The position numbers and the translations under genes were made by a program. From the NCBI GenBank assembly GCA_017940955.1, contig JAGAXP010000161.1:1-64000 (forward strand): a stretch of DNA of 64,000 bases. Reading direction: 5' to 3'. The notes beneath the pieces were generated by a model that saw only the letters and a program-made list of their open reading frames with translations, did not search any database and was not told the origin of the DNA. The stretch comes from Oribacterium sp. (GTDB taxonomy: Bacteria; Bacillota_A; Clostridia; Lachnospirales; Lachnospiraceae). Below are positions 51,645 through 60,100 of this stretch, one piece after another (positions within the stretch are counted from its first letter, which is position 1; each line of letters opens with the position of its first letter).

Positions 51645-53291
51645 ATGAAAAGCTTTGAGATTTATTTTACTTCCGATACTCATGGAAAGGTCATGCCGGT
51701 GGACTATGCAACAGGCAGTAAAAAAGACTGCGGACTTTTAAATGTCGCCCGGGATATACAGAAAAGAAATGCTGAAGTATCCATCGAAAATGGCAGTTTG
51801 TTGACTAATGCGCCGGAAACATACAGAACCGTAAGCATTGAGGAAAACAAAAGGTTTTTTAAAGAAACGGAAGTAACTGTTGAAAAAGAGATACTGGTAA
51901 TGGACGGAGGAGACAGTCTTCAGGGAACTCCGCTTATAACAAACTATCTGGAGAATCCACAGAAGTTTTCCTGCCATCCTGTGGCTGAGGCTTTTAACGC
52001 CATGGGGCTTGATTTTTACACCCTGGGAAATCACGATTTTAATTTCGGTTACAATGTTATACGTGATTATGTTAATGTCATGAAGGGAACACTTCTTATA
52101 GCCAATTTAGAGGATCTCCGCGGGGAGATAAGATATAAAAGATTTGTTATATGTACTCTTCCAAACGGTCTGAGACTTGGTATCACAGGAGTTGTTACAG
52201 ATTATGTTAATGTATGGGAGCAGCCGGAACACCTGACAGAGCTCAGGGTTACGGATTCATTTGAGGCCGCTTCAAAGGTTTATGAGGAGATGAAAGAGGC
52301 AGGCTGTGACATTACCATACTGATATATCATGGCGGCTATGAGGAAGATCTGGTAACCGGAGCTAGTCTTACTGACAGCAGAGAGAATATAGCCTGTGAG
52401 CTGTGTAGGAAGCTTAATTACGACCTGATACTTACAGGACACCAGCATATGTCTGTTCCGGGACTCGACCTTTACGGAACCTGGAGTGTCCAGCCTTCTG
52501 CCAATGCTGAGGAGTTTATATATCTTAAGGCTGACTATGATGAAGACGGAAAAACAGAGTTTTCTTCAAAACTTCTTAAGACAGGTTCAGAAACGGATGA
52601 GGCAGTTAAGGAAAAGATAATGCCTCTGGAGGAAAGCACTGAAAAGTGGCTGGATCAGACAGTCGGAGAGTTTGACAAAGAGATAAAGCCGGAAAATAAA
52701 CTTGAGATCGCTCTTCGCGGAAGTAAGGTTGCGGCTCTTTTTAATCAGGTACAGATGGAATCGGTTGAGTGTGATTTTTCCTGCACAAGTCTCGGAAACG
52801 ATGAAACAGGCTTTAAGAAGAGTGTAAGTATAAGGGATATTTACGCGGCATATACATTTGCCAATACCTCGGTGGTGAAGGAAGTTACAGTGGATATCCT
52901 TAAGGAAGCACTGGAAAGATGCGCACAGTATCTGGAGCTCGATGAAGAAGGAAAGCCATACATTTCGGATGTTTTTATGAAACCGAAGATCGAGCATTAC
53001 AATTATGATTTTTATGCGGGGCTTGACTATGCTTTTGACCTGAGAAAGCCTGTGGGCAGCAGGGTTGTACGTTTAAGGAAGCTTGACGGAACAGAGCTTG
53101 AAGAAGGAAAAAAATACCGTCTTGTGACTTCGAACTACAGAGCCACAGGAACCGGAGGTTATGAGATGATCGGTAACGCCAAGGCGGTGTATGAGGATGC
53201 CGATAATGTTCAGGATCTTCTGGTGGAGTATATAAGGAAACATCCGAAACTCACTGTTCCTGACAACTACAGGTTTCAGGTACTGTACTAA
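51645..53291 (+). CDS. 5'-nucleotidase/2',3'-cyclic phosphodiesterase-family metallophosphoesterase
   Basis: A 548-residue two-domain enzyme of the UshA/5'-nucleotidase family. The metallophosphoesterase motifs are FTSDTHGKV (about residues 8-16), MDGGDSLQGTPL (about 86-97), LGNHDFNFGY (about 127-136) and LTGHQHMSVPG (about 264-274). The C-terminal nucleotide-specificity domain (about 340-545) includes ISIRDIYAAYTF-like VSIRDIYAAYTFANTS and YRLVTSNYRATGTGGY. Unlike UshA it has no signal peptide, so it should act in the cytoplasm. It lies 160 bp after the phn importer, which suggests it works on an imported phosphorylated compound. Confidence 0.88.
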   Translation: MKSFEIYFTSDTHGKVMPVDYATGSKKDCGLLNVARDIQKRNAEVSIENGSLLTNAPETYRTVSIEENKRFFKETEVTVEKEILVMDGGDSLQGTPLITNYLENPQKFSCHPVAEAFNAMGLDFYTLGNHDFNFGYNVIRDYVNVMKGTLLIANLEDLRGEIRYKRFVICTLPNGLRLGITGVVTDYVNVWEQPEHLTELRVTDSFEAASKVYEEMKEAGCDITILIYHGGYEEDLVTGASLTDSRENIACELCRKLNYDLILTGHQHMSVPGLDLYGTWSVQPSANAEEFIYLKADYDEDGKTEFSSKLLKTGSETDEAVKEKIMPLEESTEKWLDQTVGEFDKEIKPENKLEIALRGSKVAALFNQVQMESVECDFSCTSLGNDETGFKKSVSIRDIYAAYTFANTSVVKEVTVDILKEALERCAQYLELDEEGKPYISDVFMKPKIEHYNYDFYAGLDYAFDLRKPVGSRVVRLRKLDGTELEEGKKYRLVTSNYRATGTGGYEMIGNAKAVYEDADNVQDLLVEYIRKHPKLTVPDNYRFQVLY

Positions 53292-53292
53292 A

Positions 53293-53315
53293 AAACACCG
53301 GATGAATCGGTGTTT
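53293..53315 (+). terminator. terminator of the phosphoesterase gene
   Basis: AAACACCG (53293-53300) pairs with CGGTGTTT (53308-53315), loop GATGAAT. The sequence TCGGTGTTTCTTCAG recurs at about 53388, a partial duplication. Confidence 0.7.
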
Positions 53316-53403
53316 CTTCAGATTCCCGGATGGGGATACATTGATCGGTTTTTCAGATTTCCGGTTATAGAGGCATTGATCGGTGTTTCTTCAGGTATCC
53401 GCA

Positions 53404-53476
53404 GATGGACCGGTGGGACGGGGTTCGTGGACCATTTTATCAAAATGATCCACGAACCCCGTCCCACCGGTCCATC
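53404..53476. repeat. 73-bp perfect inverted repeat (28-bp arms)
   Basis: GATGGACCGGTGGGACGGGG and its continuation to 53431 form a perfect 28-bp match with 53449-53476. The 17-base centre CCATTTTATCAAAATGA can itself fold (CATTT/AAATG). It lies between two convergent genes. Confidence 0.92.
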
Positions 53477-53505
53477 GGATGAAATGATATGTTTTATACG
53501 GAGTT

Positions 53506-54360
53506 TCAGTTGATTCCTGCGGCTGACATTCTTGCGAAGGCGTAGCCTGTGAGAGCACTCTTCCAGATTTCATATCCGGCAGGGGTTATGTGCATAAACT
53601 TGTCACTGCAGTATGCCGGATTCAGATCACCATTCTGATCGGCGAGAAGGTCACCAACATTTACAAAGCCCCAGCCATAGGCATTGGCATAATTCTGCAT
53701 GGCAAGATCAAGCTTTTTGATGTTGGCGCTGGTGTAAGGCGCACCGTTTTTTCCGGGATACATGTAGCTGGCACCGATGATTGTGACATCTGAGTCCGGA
53801 ACATATTGCTGAAGAGTCTGGATAAGCTGAACGTAAAGCTCAGGGGTGTCAGTCCACTTCTGATCCTTATATCCGAAGTGCAGATAAATATGAGTTGTCT
53901 CTCCGGGATGGTCTGCAGCCATGAGCTGAAGTGACTCCCATACAGGACGCTTTGCACCTTTGTACATAGGGGTGCCGGCGTCTTCTATGCTGGCGTCAAA
54001 GGCAGAATGAACACAGAAGCCCGGATATGCAAGACTCTGGAAATTACCCATTACCGGATCGGCAGAATTCTTAAGGCACTGAAGGCCCCAGCCGCAGCCT
54101 ATGGAATCCCCCACGATAACTGAATTTTTAAAGTATTGATACAGAAGCTGGTTTTGATGTTCTGTGGCAGTACCTGTAAAAGTATAGATGGCAGCAGGAT
54201 TGGAAGCTGCAACAGTGGCAGCAATGGAGGGGTCACCTGCAGCAGCGGAGGGTGTCATGACAGAAGGACCTCCGGCAGCTAAAGCAGAAAAGCTTTGCAG
54301 GACTGTGATGCCGGTCAAAAGCAATATTGTTGCTAAACTTTTTTTGAAATTGAGTTTCAT
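53506..54360 (-). CDS. Secreted SGNH/GDSL-type hydrolase-like protein A
   Basis: A 284-residue exported protein. The signal peptide is KLNFKKSLATILLLTGITVLQSFSALA. A Pro/Ala/Ser-rich linker runs to about residue 70, then the SGNH fold: block I is VIVGDSIGCGW (about 82-92, Ser nucleophile), HFGYKDQKW stands where block III Asn would be, and the Asp/His pair is DKFMHITPAGYEIW near the end. It may remove acyl groups from an extracellular glycan. It is divergent from a paralogue at 54691, with which it shares GDSI, FGYKD and length. No anchor is present. Confidence 0.8.
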   Translation of the reverse strand: MKLNFKKSLATILLLTGITVLQSFSALAAGGPSVMTPSAAAGDPSIAATVAASNPAAIYTFTGTATEHQNQLLYQYFKNSVIVGDSIGCGWGLQCLKNSADPVMGNFQSLAYPGFCVHSAFDASIEDAGTPMYKGAKRPVWESLQLMAADHPGETTHIYLHFGYKDQKWTDTPELYVQLIQTLQQYVPDSDVTIIGASYMYPGKNGAPYTSANIKKLDLAMQNYANAYGWGFVNVGDLLADQNGDLNPAYCSDKFMHITPAGYEIWKSALTGYAFARMSAAGIN

Positions 54361-54690
54361 AAACTACTCCCTTGTTAACTGTCGATCATTTGATTATATT
54401 TGCGCTATATATTATTTTAACAGATAATAGTGATTAAATCGAATATTACAGCATAAATATAAGGTATCGGAAAGAATTGTAAGTTACTCTTATGGAAATA
54501 GATTTACAATTAATGAGGTAAATCCGATATAATAAGAAAGCGCTGTAAAGTTCCCAAGGTTCAGGATCATTTTTGATCAGGTTGGGGATTAAAAGGCACA
54601 GAGGGAGTAAGCTGCTGATAAGCTTATTTAGTTCGCAAGGTAAGAGTTTATTTATTTAATGTTTAGGACCAGTGTGAAAAAGGAGATGTA
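54361..54690 (+). promoter_or_regulatory. 330-bp divergent promoter region with a leader for the second SGNH gene
   Basis: The best promoter is TTACAA (54504-54509), an 18-bp spacer and TATAAT (54528-54533), giving a leader of about 150 nt. The leader holds a hairpin with GATCA/TGATC (about 54566-54580) flanked by CCCAAGGTT and AGGTTGGGG. No riboswitch class is recognised. The minus-strand gene has its start at 54360 with GGGAG upstream. Confidence 0.6.
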
Positions 54691-55569
54691 ATGAAGAAAT
54701 CCAGACTTTATATTGCAGGAATAGCTGCTGTACTTTCTTTAAGCATGACAGTTCCCGTATGGGCAGGAGTTGCCGGTCAGGGAATTGACTTCAGCAATAC
54801 GGAAAGCAATATGATGGGACCGGGACCTGCAGCAGGCATAACCCCGGGAGCTGCAGTCGGTGATATTGCCGGTACAGCAGCTAAGGTGCTTAATGCTGTG
54901 TCTGAAAAATGGGCTCAGAGAGATGTGGCATATCTTACAGAGGAAGAGAAATCGGCTCTTCGAAACTATTTTCAGGGCTCTGTAATAATCGGAGACTCAA
55001 TAGCCGAAAATTTCCAGCGTTATAATATATCAGGAGGCATAGGTGATGAGGTAAGTGATAATTTCACATCCCTTGCAGTTGCGGGTTACAGTATCTCAAA
55101 AGCCCTTCTCCCGAATGATGGAAAGAATATCCACCCAATGATCCAGGGTCACAGATACAGACTTCCCGAGGCCATCGGAATGATCGGAGCCAAGCATGTT
55201 TACAGCTTTTTCGGCTACAAAGATCTTGCGGATCCAAATGCCGCCGATAACTACGAAACACTCCTTAGAGAGATACAGACAGCGAATCCCGGAGTTGATA
55301 TCAATGTCATCTCCACCACTTATATGACTGCAGCCTACCAGAAGACCGGCTACAACAATGATTCAGTCCGCATGCTCAATGCTGCCATGAAACAGAAATG
55401 TGCCGAAAACGGATGGACCTTTATCGACGTTCAGGAAATAATGAGCGACGGAAACGGAAACCTCCCGGACAGCTGGAGCATTGACCAGCAGATACACTAT
55501 AACTACCAGTACTATATCTACTGGATAAATGAAATGAAACGAGCAGCGCTAACAAAACTGGGACTTTAA
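54691..55569 (+). CDS. Secreted SGNH/GDSL-type hydrolase-like protein B
   Basis: A 292-residue exported protein related to the gene at 53506. The signal peptide ends VPVWAG. A Gly/Pro/Ala-rich stretch (GPGPAAGITPGAAVGDIAG, about residues 47-65) follows. Block I is VIIGDSIAENF (about 97-107), VYSFFGYKDLAD stands where block III would be, and SWSIDQQIHYNYQYYIYW supplies the Asp-x-x-His pair. The sheet core NVISTTYMTA is as in SGNH proteins. Two divergent paralogues suggest they act on the same or related extracellular acylated polymer. The substrate is unknown. Confidence 0.8.
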   Translation: MKKSRLYIAGIAAVLSLSMTVPVWAGVAGQGIDFSNTESNMMGPGPAAGITPGAAVGDIAGTAAKVLNAVSEKWAQRDVAYLTEEEKSALRNYFQGSVIIGDSIAENFQRYNISGGIGDEVSDNFTSLAVAGYSISKALLPNDGKNIHPMIQGHRYRLPEAIGMIGAKHVYSFFGYKDLADPNAADNYETLLREIQTANPGVDINVISTTYMTAAYQKTGYNNDSVRMLNAAMKQKCAENGWTFIDVQEIMSDGNGNLPDSWSIDQQIHYNYQYYIYWINEMKRAALTKLGL

Positions 55570-55580
55570 TTAGTTAGGTA

Positions 55581-55615
55581 GAGCGGTCGGGCATTAAATG
55601 GATGCCCGACCGCTC
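55581..55615. repeat. 35-bp hairpin, short form of the 23274-23582 element
   Basis: GAGCGGTCGGGCAT (55581-55594) pairs perfectly with ATGCCCGACCGCTC (55602-55615), loop TAAATGG. These are the outer ends of the 309-bp element with its interior missing (AAATGGATGCCCGACCGCTC is shared). It lies between two convergent genes and may also act as a terminator. Confidence 0.88.
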
Positions 55616-55623
55616 GTCCGGTT

Positions 55624-57261
55624 TTAGTTATCGCTTGCGTCAGAGTCAGAAAGAGTGAAGGTAAATCTCTTCTTGATCTCCTCGTCGGATGCGAGATATT
55701 CATCATAGGTTGTCATCTTATCGATGAGATGGCCATCGATGATCTCGAAGATACGGTTTGCGGTTGTCTCAACTACCTGGTGATCACGGGATGAGAAAAT
55801 GATAACACCCGGGAAGCTCTTGAGGCCGTCATTGAGAGCTGAGATAGACTCCATGTCAAGGTGATCGGTAGGCTCGTCAAGGATGATGACATTGGAACCT
55901 GAGATCATCATCTTACTGAGCATGCATCTTACGCGCTCTCCTCCGGAAAGGACATTAACCTTCTTTAAGCCGTCGTCGCCCTTGAAAAGCATTCTTCCAA
56001 GGTAGCCGCGGACGAACTGTGTATCCTTGTCAGGGCTGTACTGAGTGAGCCACTCAACGATGGTATCCTCGGACTTGAACTCAGCAGTGTTGTCCTTAGG
56101 GAAGTAGGACTGGGTTGTGGTTACACCCCACTTGTAGTCGCCGCTGTCAGGCTCCATCTCACCGGAAAGGATCTGCATAAGAGTTGTCTTTGCAAGCTCG
56201 TTAGGACCGACAAGTGCGATCTTATCCGTACGGTTTACGATGAAGGAAATGTTATCAAGAACCTTTACGCCGTTGATGGTCTTTGTAAGATTCTTAACCT
56301 CAAGAACGTCATTGCCGATCTCACGGTTTGGCTTAAATACGATGTAAGGATACTGTCTTGAAGATGGCTTAATAGTATCAAGCTCGATCTTCTCAAGGGC
56401 ACGCTTACGGGAGGTTGCCTGCTTTGACTTGGAAGCATTGGCAGAGAAACGCTGGATGAATTCCTGCAGCTCCTTGATCTTCTCTTCCTTCTTACGGTTA
56501 GCTTCCTTCTGCTGGCGGACGATAAGCTGTGAAGATTCGAACCAGAAGTCGTAGTTTCCTGCAAATACTGTGATCTTGCCGTAATCGATATCCGCAATGT
56601 TTGTACAAACCTTATTGAGGAAGTAACGGTCGTGGGATACGACGATGACAGTGTTTTCGAAATTGATAAGGAACTCCTCAAGCCACTCGATGGAGTTGAG
56701 ATCCAGGTGGTTGGTAGGCTCGTCCAGAAGAAGGATGTCAGGGTTTCCGAAAAGGGCCTTGGCAAGGAGAACCTTAACCTTCTCTGAGCCCTTAAGCTCA
56801 TTCATAAGCTTGTAGTGAAGGTCTGTACCTATTCCCAGACCGTTGAGCATGGTCTCTGCATCAGCCTCGGCGTTCCAGCCGTCCATCTGAGCGAACTCTG
56901 CCTCAAGCTCGGCTGCTCTCATACCATCCTCATCTGAGAAATCAGGCTTTGCATAGATGGCATCCTTTTCCTTCATGATGTCATAAAGACGCTGGTTTCC
57001 GCGGATAACGGTATCGATAACCGTGCAGTCATCATACTTGAACTGATCCTGTTCGAGAACGCTTAAACGCTGTCCGGGAGTCATGGTGATCTCACCGCTT
57101 GTCGGTTCCAGAGCGCCGCTCAGGATTTTGAGAAATGTTGACTTACCGGCACCATTGGCACCGATGATACCATAGCAGTTTCCCTCGGTGAACTTGATAT
57201 TAACATCCTCAAACAGTGCCTTCTTGCCTACACGAAAGGTAATGTTGTTTGCTGCAATCAT
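55624..57261 (-). CDS. ABC-F family ribosome-associated ATPase (YbiT-like)
   Basis: A 545-residue soluble protein with two ABC domains joined by a charged linker. ABC-F proteins bind the ribosome's E site and help stalled or drug-inhibited translation. The first domain has Walker A GANGAGKSTFL (about residues 36-46) and Walker B ILLLDEPTNHLDL, but its signature reads ELKGSEKVKVLL in place of LSGGEK. The linker is QEFIQRFSANASKSKQATSR. The second domain has a variant Walker A, VGPNELAKTTLM, instead of GPNGAGKTTL, with a normal signature LSGGERVRCML and VIILDEPTDHLD. I chose the ATG at 57261 because AAAAGGAGAAG precedes it; the longer frame lacks a site. YbiT is the closest subgroup by eye. Confidence 0.88.
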   Translation of the reverse strand: MIAANNITFRVGKKALFEDVNIKFTEGNCYGIIGANGAGKSTFLKILSGALEPTSGEITMTPGQRLSVLEQDQFKYDDCTVIDTVIRGNQRLYDIMKEKDAIYAKPDFSDEDGMRAAELEAEFAQMDGWNAEADAETMLNGLGIGTDLHYKLMNELKGSEKVKVLLAKALFGNPDILLLDEPTNHLDLNSIEWLEEFLINFENTVIVVSHDRYFLNKVCTNIADIDYGKITVFAGNYDFWFESSQLIVRQQKEANRKKEEKIKELQEFIQRFSANASKSKQATSRKRALEKIELDTIKPSSRQYPYIVFKPNREIGNDVLEVKNLTKTINGVKVLDNISFIVNRTDKIALVGPNELAKTTLMQILSGEMEPDSGDYKWGVTTTQSYFPKDNTAEFKSEDTIVEWLTQYSPDKDTQFVRGYLGRMLFKGDDGLKKVNVLSGGERVRCMLSKMMISGSNVIILDEPTDHLDMESISALNDGLKSFPGVIIFSSRDHQVVETTANRIFEIIDGHLIDKMTTYDEYLASDEEIKKRFTFTLSDSDASDN

Positions 57262-57462
57262 TCGCTTCTCCTTTTCTGATGTATGTTGATATAAGTCCTC
57301 GACATGGCTTTGCCGGTTATCGGACTTATACAATAAAAAAGTGGCTTTGGAGCCACTCTTAAATGTCATTAACTTTAGGCATTATATCCGAGACACCGCA
57401 TAAAAGCAAGGTATTTAGGGGATATAAATCTGCATAAATACGTAATAATAAGTAAAATTATT

Positions 57463-57485
57463 TTGTAGGATGTTTGGTGTATAAT
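57463..57485 (+). promoter_or_regulatory. candidate promoter of the DUF5722-like gene
   Basis: A perfect TATAAT lies at 57480-57485, preceded by TG in GGTG. The -35 region is poor (ATTATT), so this would rely on an extended -10. Confidence 0.5.
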
Positions 57486-57581
57486 CATTCCACAGGTAAT
57501 GTTGCACTTATATATGTCGAAATATATTTGGAGAAGATTATTCCGTACATAATTTGGCTTGAATCAATGAAAGGGTAATGT

Positions 57582-58685
57582 ATGAAGAATCACTTTATTA
57601 AAAAAGCGGCTGCAATAGTGCTTAGTGGCATCATGACTGCCTCCATGAGCATACAGGCATTGGCATTTTATAACACACCGGAGAGTATAAAGGGTATACA
57701 TTCCTCCCATGTGACCATGATCCAGGATATGGTGGATCTCGGCTGCAAGCAGGTTATCTTCCAGTTCAATGCAAGCTTCCTGAAGGATGAGTTCCAGATG
57801 CAGGGGGTTGATGCCCTGATAGATGCATATAATGCTGCGGATCTTACTGTTACTATAGGGGTTATGAATGACTTCCAGCCTAATGATGCTTTACTTCCGG
57901 TTGATCTGTCAGTATCAAATCTCTATCAGTTTAATACTATGACTGAGATGGGTAAGCAGAGAACTGAAGAGGTAGCCAATGCTCTGGCCTACAGGTATAA
58001 GGATAAGATATCCAACTGGATCATCGGAAATGAGATCAACAACCAGCTTCAGTGGAATTATCTGGGAGTGTCGGATATAAATGAATATGCCAGGGTTTAT
58101 GCTGAAGGTTTCCGTATTTTCTACAATGCCATAAAAACCGCCAATCCCGATGCAAGAGTTTTTATCCCCTTTGACTATAACTGGACCATGTCCGGAGGCG
58201 ATATGTACTATGCTTCGAGAGATCTTTTAGGTTATCTCAATACGTATCTCTCTGATACAGACTACGGCATAGCATGGCATCCTTACCCCCAGGATCTTTC
58301 AAATCCGGATTTCATGAATACTTCACCATTGGCAACAGATGATGCAGATTCAAAGATAGTAAATATGAAGAATCTCCATGTTCTTACCGATTACATGCAG
58401 AATCAGGAAATGCTTAGTCCGGAAGGAAAGGTGAGACATCTGATTCTTTCAGAGCAGGGCTTCAGCTCCATCAGAGGTGAGGAGGCTCAGTGCTGGGCAA
58501 TCATGGAGGCCTGGGAAAAGGCCAAGGAGAATCCTTATGTGGAGGCGTTCCTGCTGAGCCGTCTTGTGGATGCACCTGTGGAAGTAGTTCGGGGCTATGC
58601 CTTCGGTCTTTGGAACTCAAATGGTGCCAGCGAAACTCCAACAACCAAGAAGCAGGCCTGGTATTACTATCAGGCGTTGAACTAA
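57582..58685 (+). CDS. Secreted GH-A-clan-like protein (DUF5722 type)
   Basis: A 367-residue exported protein. The signal peptide KKAAAIVLSGIMTASMSIQALA is clear. The rest resembles a TIM-barrel glycoside hydrolase of clan A: WIIGNEINNQLQWNYLG (about residues 146-162, putative acid/base Glu), IAWHPYPQDLSNPDF, and LILSEQGFSSIRG (about 287-299, putative nucleophile Glu). This fits the DUF5722 family. No binding module or anchor is present. Probable role: hydrolysis of an extracellular glycan. It stands alone between an upstream promoter and a bidirectional terminator. Confidence 0.78.
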   Translation: MKNHFIKKAAAIVLSGIMTASMSIQALAFYNTPESIKGIHSSHVTMIQDMVDLGCKQVIFQFNASFLKDEFQMQGVDALIDAYNAADLTVTIGVMNDFQPNDALLPVDLSVSNLYQFNTMTEMGKQRTEEVANALAYRYKDKISNWIIGNEINNQLQWNYLGVSDINEYARVYAEGFRIFYNAIKTANPDARVFIPFDYNWTMSGGDMYYASRDLLGYLNTYLSDTDYGIAWHPYPQDLSNPDFMNTSPLATDDADSKIVNMKNLHVLTDYMQNQEMLSPEGKVRHLILSEQGFSSIRGEEAQCWAIMEAWEKAKENPYVEAFLLSRLVDAPVEVVRGYAFGLWNSNGASETPTTKKQAWYYYQALN

Positions 58686-58690
58686 CGAAA

Positions 58691-58728
58691 AAAAGCTGAA
58701 GCCACCGTCTCCGGTGGCTTCAGCTTTT
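58691..58728. terminator. bidirectional terminator
   Basis: AAAAGCTGAAGCCACC (58691-58706) pairs perfectly with GGTGGCTTCAGCTTTT (58713-58728), loop GTCTCC, between the convergent DUF5722-like and LysR genes. Confidence 0.93.
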
Positions 58729-58732
58729 ACTT

Positions 58733-59629
58733 TTACAGCAGGCCCTGCTTCACGAGCTTTTCCAGTTCTTTCATTTCTTCGGTGACCCACTTGTCTTTGT
58801 GATAGAAGATCTGTCTGTACATGGTCATGCTGAAATCTGCAGGCTTTATTTCTTTAAGTTCACCGCTACGGATACCCTCCTGTACTGAGAAGGCGGGAAG
58901 GAAGGTGATGCCTTTGTTTTCCTTCACAAGGCGGATGATGACCTCCGTATTTCCGGTTTCAAAGAAAGGACGGATCTGCATGCGGTCTGCGGCCAGATCC
59001 TGCTCCAGAGCATATCTGTAATTGGAGTCCTGCTCTGTCAGGAAGAAAGGAAGCTGCAGTAGATCACTCATATGAACATGTCCGGTTTTCTGGTCTTCTC
59101 CCGGAATCTCCAGATCCGGGCTTGCCACAAAAATGATGGGTTCCGGTTCCTCAAGAATTTTTATCCAGTTGGAGTCATAAACCCGCCTGTCCAGAAAATA
59201 AACTATATCCACCAGGTTATGCTCCAGCATGTCTATGAGCTCTTTAGGTGAACCCGTTTTTATTTCCAATGTTATCTCCGGGTGATTGTCATAGAAGTAT
59301 TTCACCACATTGGGAATCTTATATGTAAGAAGAGATTCAAGAGAGCCTATACGGAGTTTATGTTCCTGCATCTGGGGATTTCCCAGGGCTGTATGGACAT
59401 CATCAACCCGGCGGAGGATTTCATTGGCATACTGGAGAAACTCCCGGCCCGGAGGGGTGAGGACAACGTGTCTTCCCACTCTGTCAAAAAACTTTGTATT
59501 GAATTCCTGTTCAAGCTGACGTATCTGAATAGTAACCGCAGCCTGAGTATAACCAAGGGACTCGGCTGCCTTACTGAAACTCTGCATCTCTACGATCTTT
59601 ACGAATGAATTGAGCTGTCTTATTTCCAT
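58733..59629 (-). CDS. LysR-family transcriptional regulator
   Basis: A 298-residue regulator. The N-terminal HTH is MEIRQLNSFVKIVEMQSFSKAAESLGYTQ and then AAVTIQIRQLEQEFNTKFFDR, the LysR consensus. The C-terminal ligand domain (about residues 90-295) has LRIGSLESLLTYKIPNVVKYF and LEIKTGSPKELIDMLE. I chose the ATG at 59629, since MEIRQLNSF is the family start and GGAGATATT lies upstream. It faces a long gap and is divergent from the uraA side. The target is unknown; LysR proteins usually regulate a neighbouring divergent gene. Confidence 0.9.
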   Translation of the reverse strand: MEIRQLNSFVKIVEMQSFSKAAESLGYTQAAVTIQIRQLEQEFNTKFFDRVGRHVVLTPPGREFLQYANEILRRVDDVHTALGNPQMQEHKLRIGSLESLLTYKIPNVVKYFYDNHPEITLEIKTGSPKELIDMLEHNLVDIVYFLDRRVYDSNWIKILEEPEPIIFVASPDLEIPGEDQKTGHVHMSDLLQLPFFLTEQDSNYRYALEQDLAADRMQIRPFFETGNTEVIIRLVKENKGITFLPAFSVQEGIRSGELKEIKPADFSMTMYRQIFYHKDKWVTEEMKELEKLVKQGLL

Positions 59630-60100
59630 AATATCTCCATTCCGCATATTTCTGCCGGAGGCACAAACAGTGATGAAAAGTGTTTTTCAAACTTTCCTCA
59701 TCAATTTCAATAAAGTATATATAAAAACGGGAGAGCTATCAATCATAAAATAAAAATTATTTATTAAAAATTTAAAAGTTTTAAATTGAATTTTTATTCA
59801 ATAAAACCTTGTTTCCCACTATTGACGATATAAAAAAGGATGCTAAAATGGTAAAAAATCAAACGAGGGATTTTAAAATTAAGATGAAGATACTGATTAA
59901 AAGGTCATAGTAAATAACTATCAAGCACGCAAGGAGGGAATATTTCCTCCTAAGCGTGCTTTTTCTTTGTAATGACAAAGCAGTCAGAGCTCATTCAGTA
60001 TCCACCGGGGACGGTTCTCGCCGGCGAGAACCGTCCCCGGTGGATGTGACTGTAAAGCATCTTGGTTTATTATCCTGACAACCAAGGAAGGGGTTAATAA
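59630..60100 (+). promoter_or_regulatory. uraA promoter and leader with a terminator-like hairpin
   Basis: TTGACG (59822-59827), 16 bp, TAAAAT (59844-59849) is the likely promoter. About 75 nt later AGCACGC (59924-59930) pairs with GCGTGCT (59954-59960), with an inner AGGAGG/CCTCCT stem, and a T run follows, a good attenuator or terminator some 140 bp before uraA. I find neither a purine riboswitch nor a clear PyrR site by eye. The rest of the gap holds the palindrome at 60001. AAGGAAGGGG precedes the uraA ATG. Confidence 0.65.
60001..60044. repeat. perfect 44-bp palindrome
   Basis: TCCACCGGGGACGGTTCTCG plus CC (60001-60022) is followed with no loop by its exact complement GGCGAGAACCGTCCCCGGTG plus GA (60023-60044). 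The right arm equals the unit that is tripled at 27883-27943. It lies between the uraA attenuator and the uraA gene. Confidence 0.95.

Noticed and set aside
59630..60100. Purine (xpt-type) riboswitch before uraA
   Set aside because: The conserved TATA...GGGT/CTACC-type three-way junction bases are not found.
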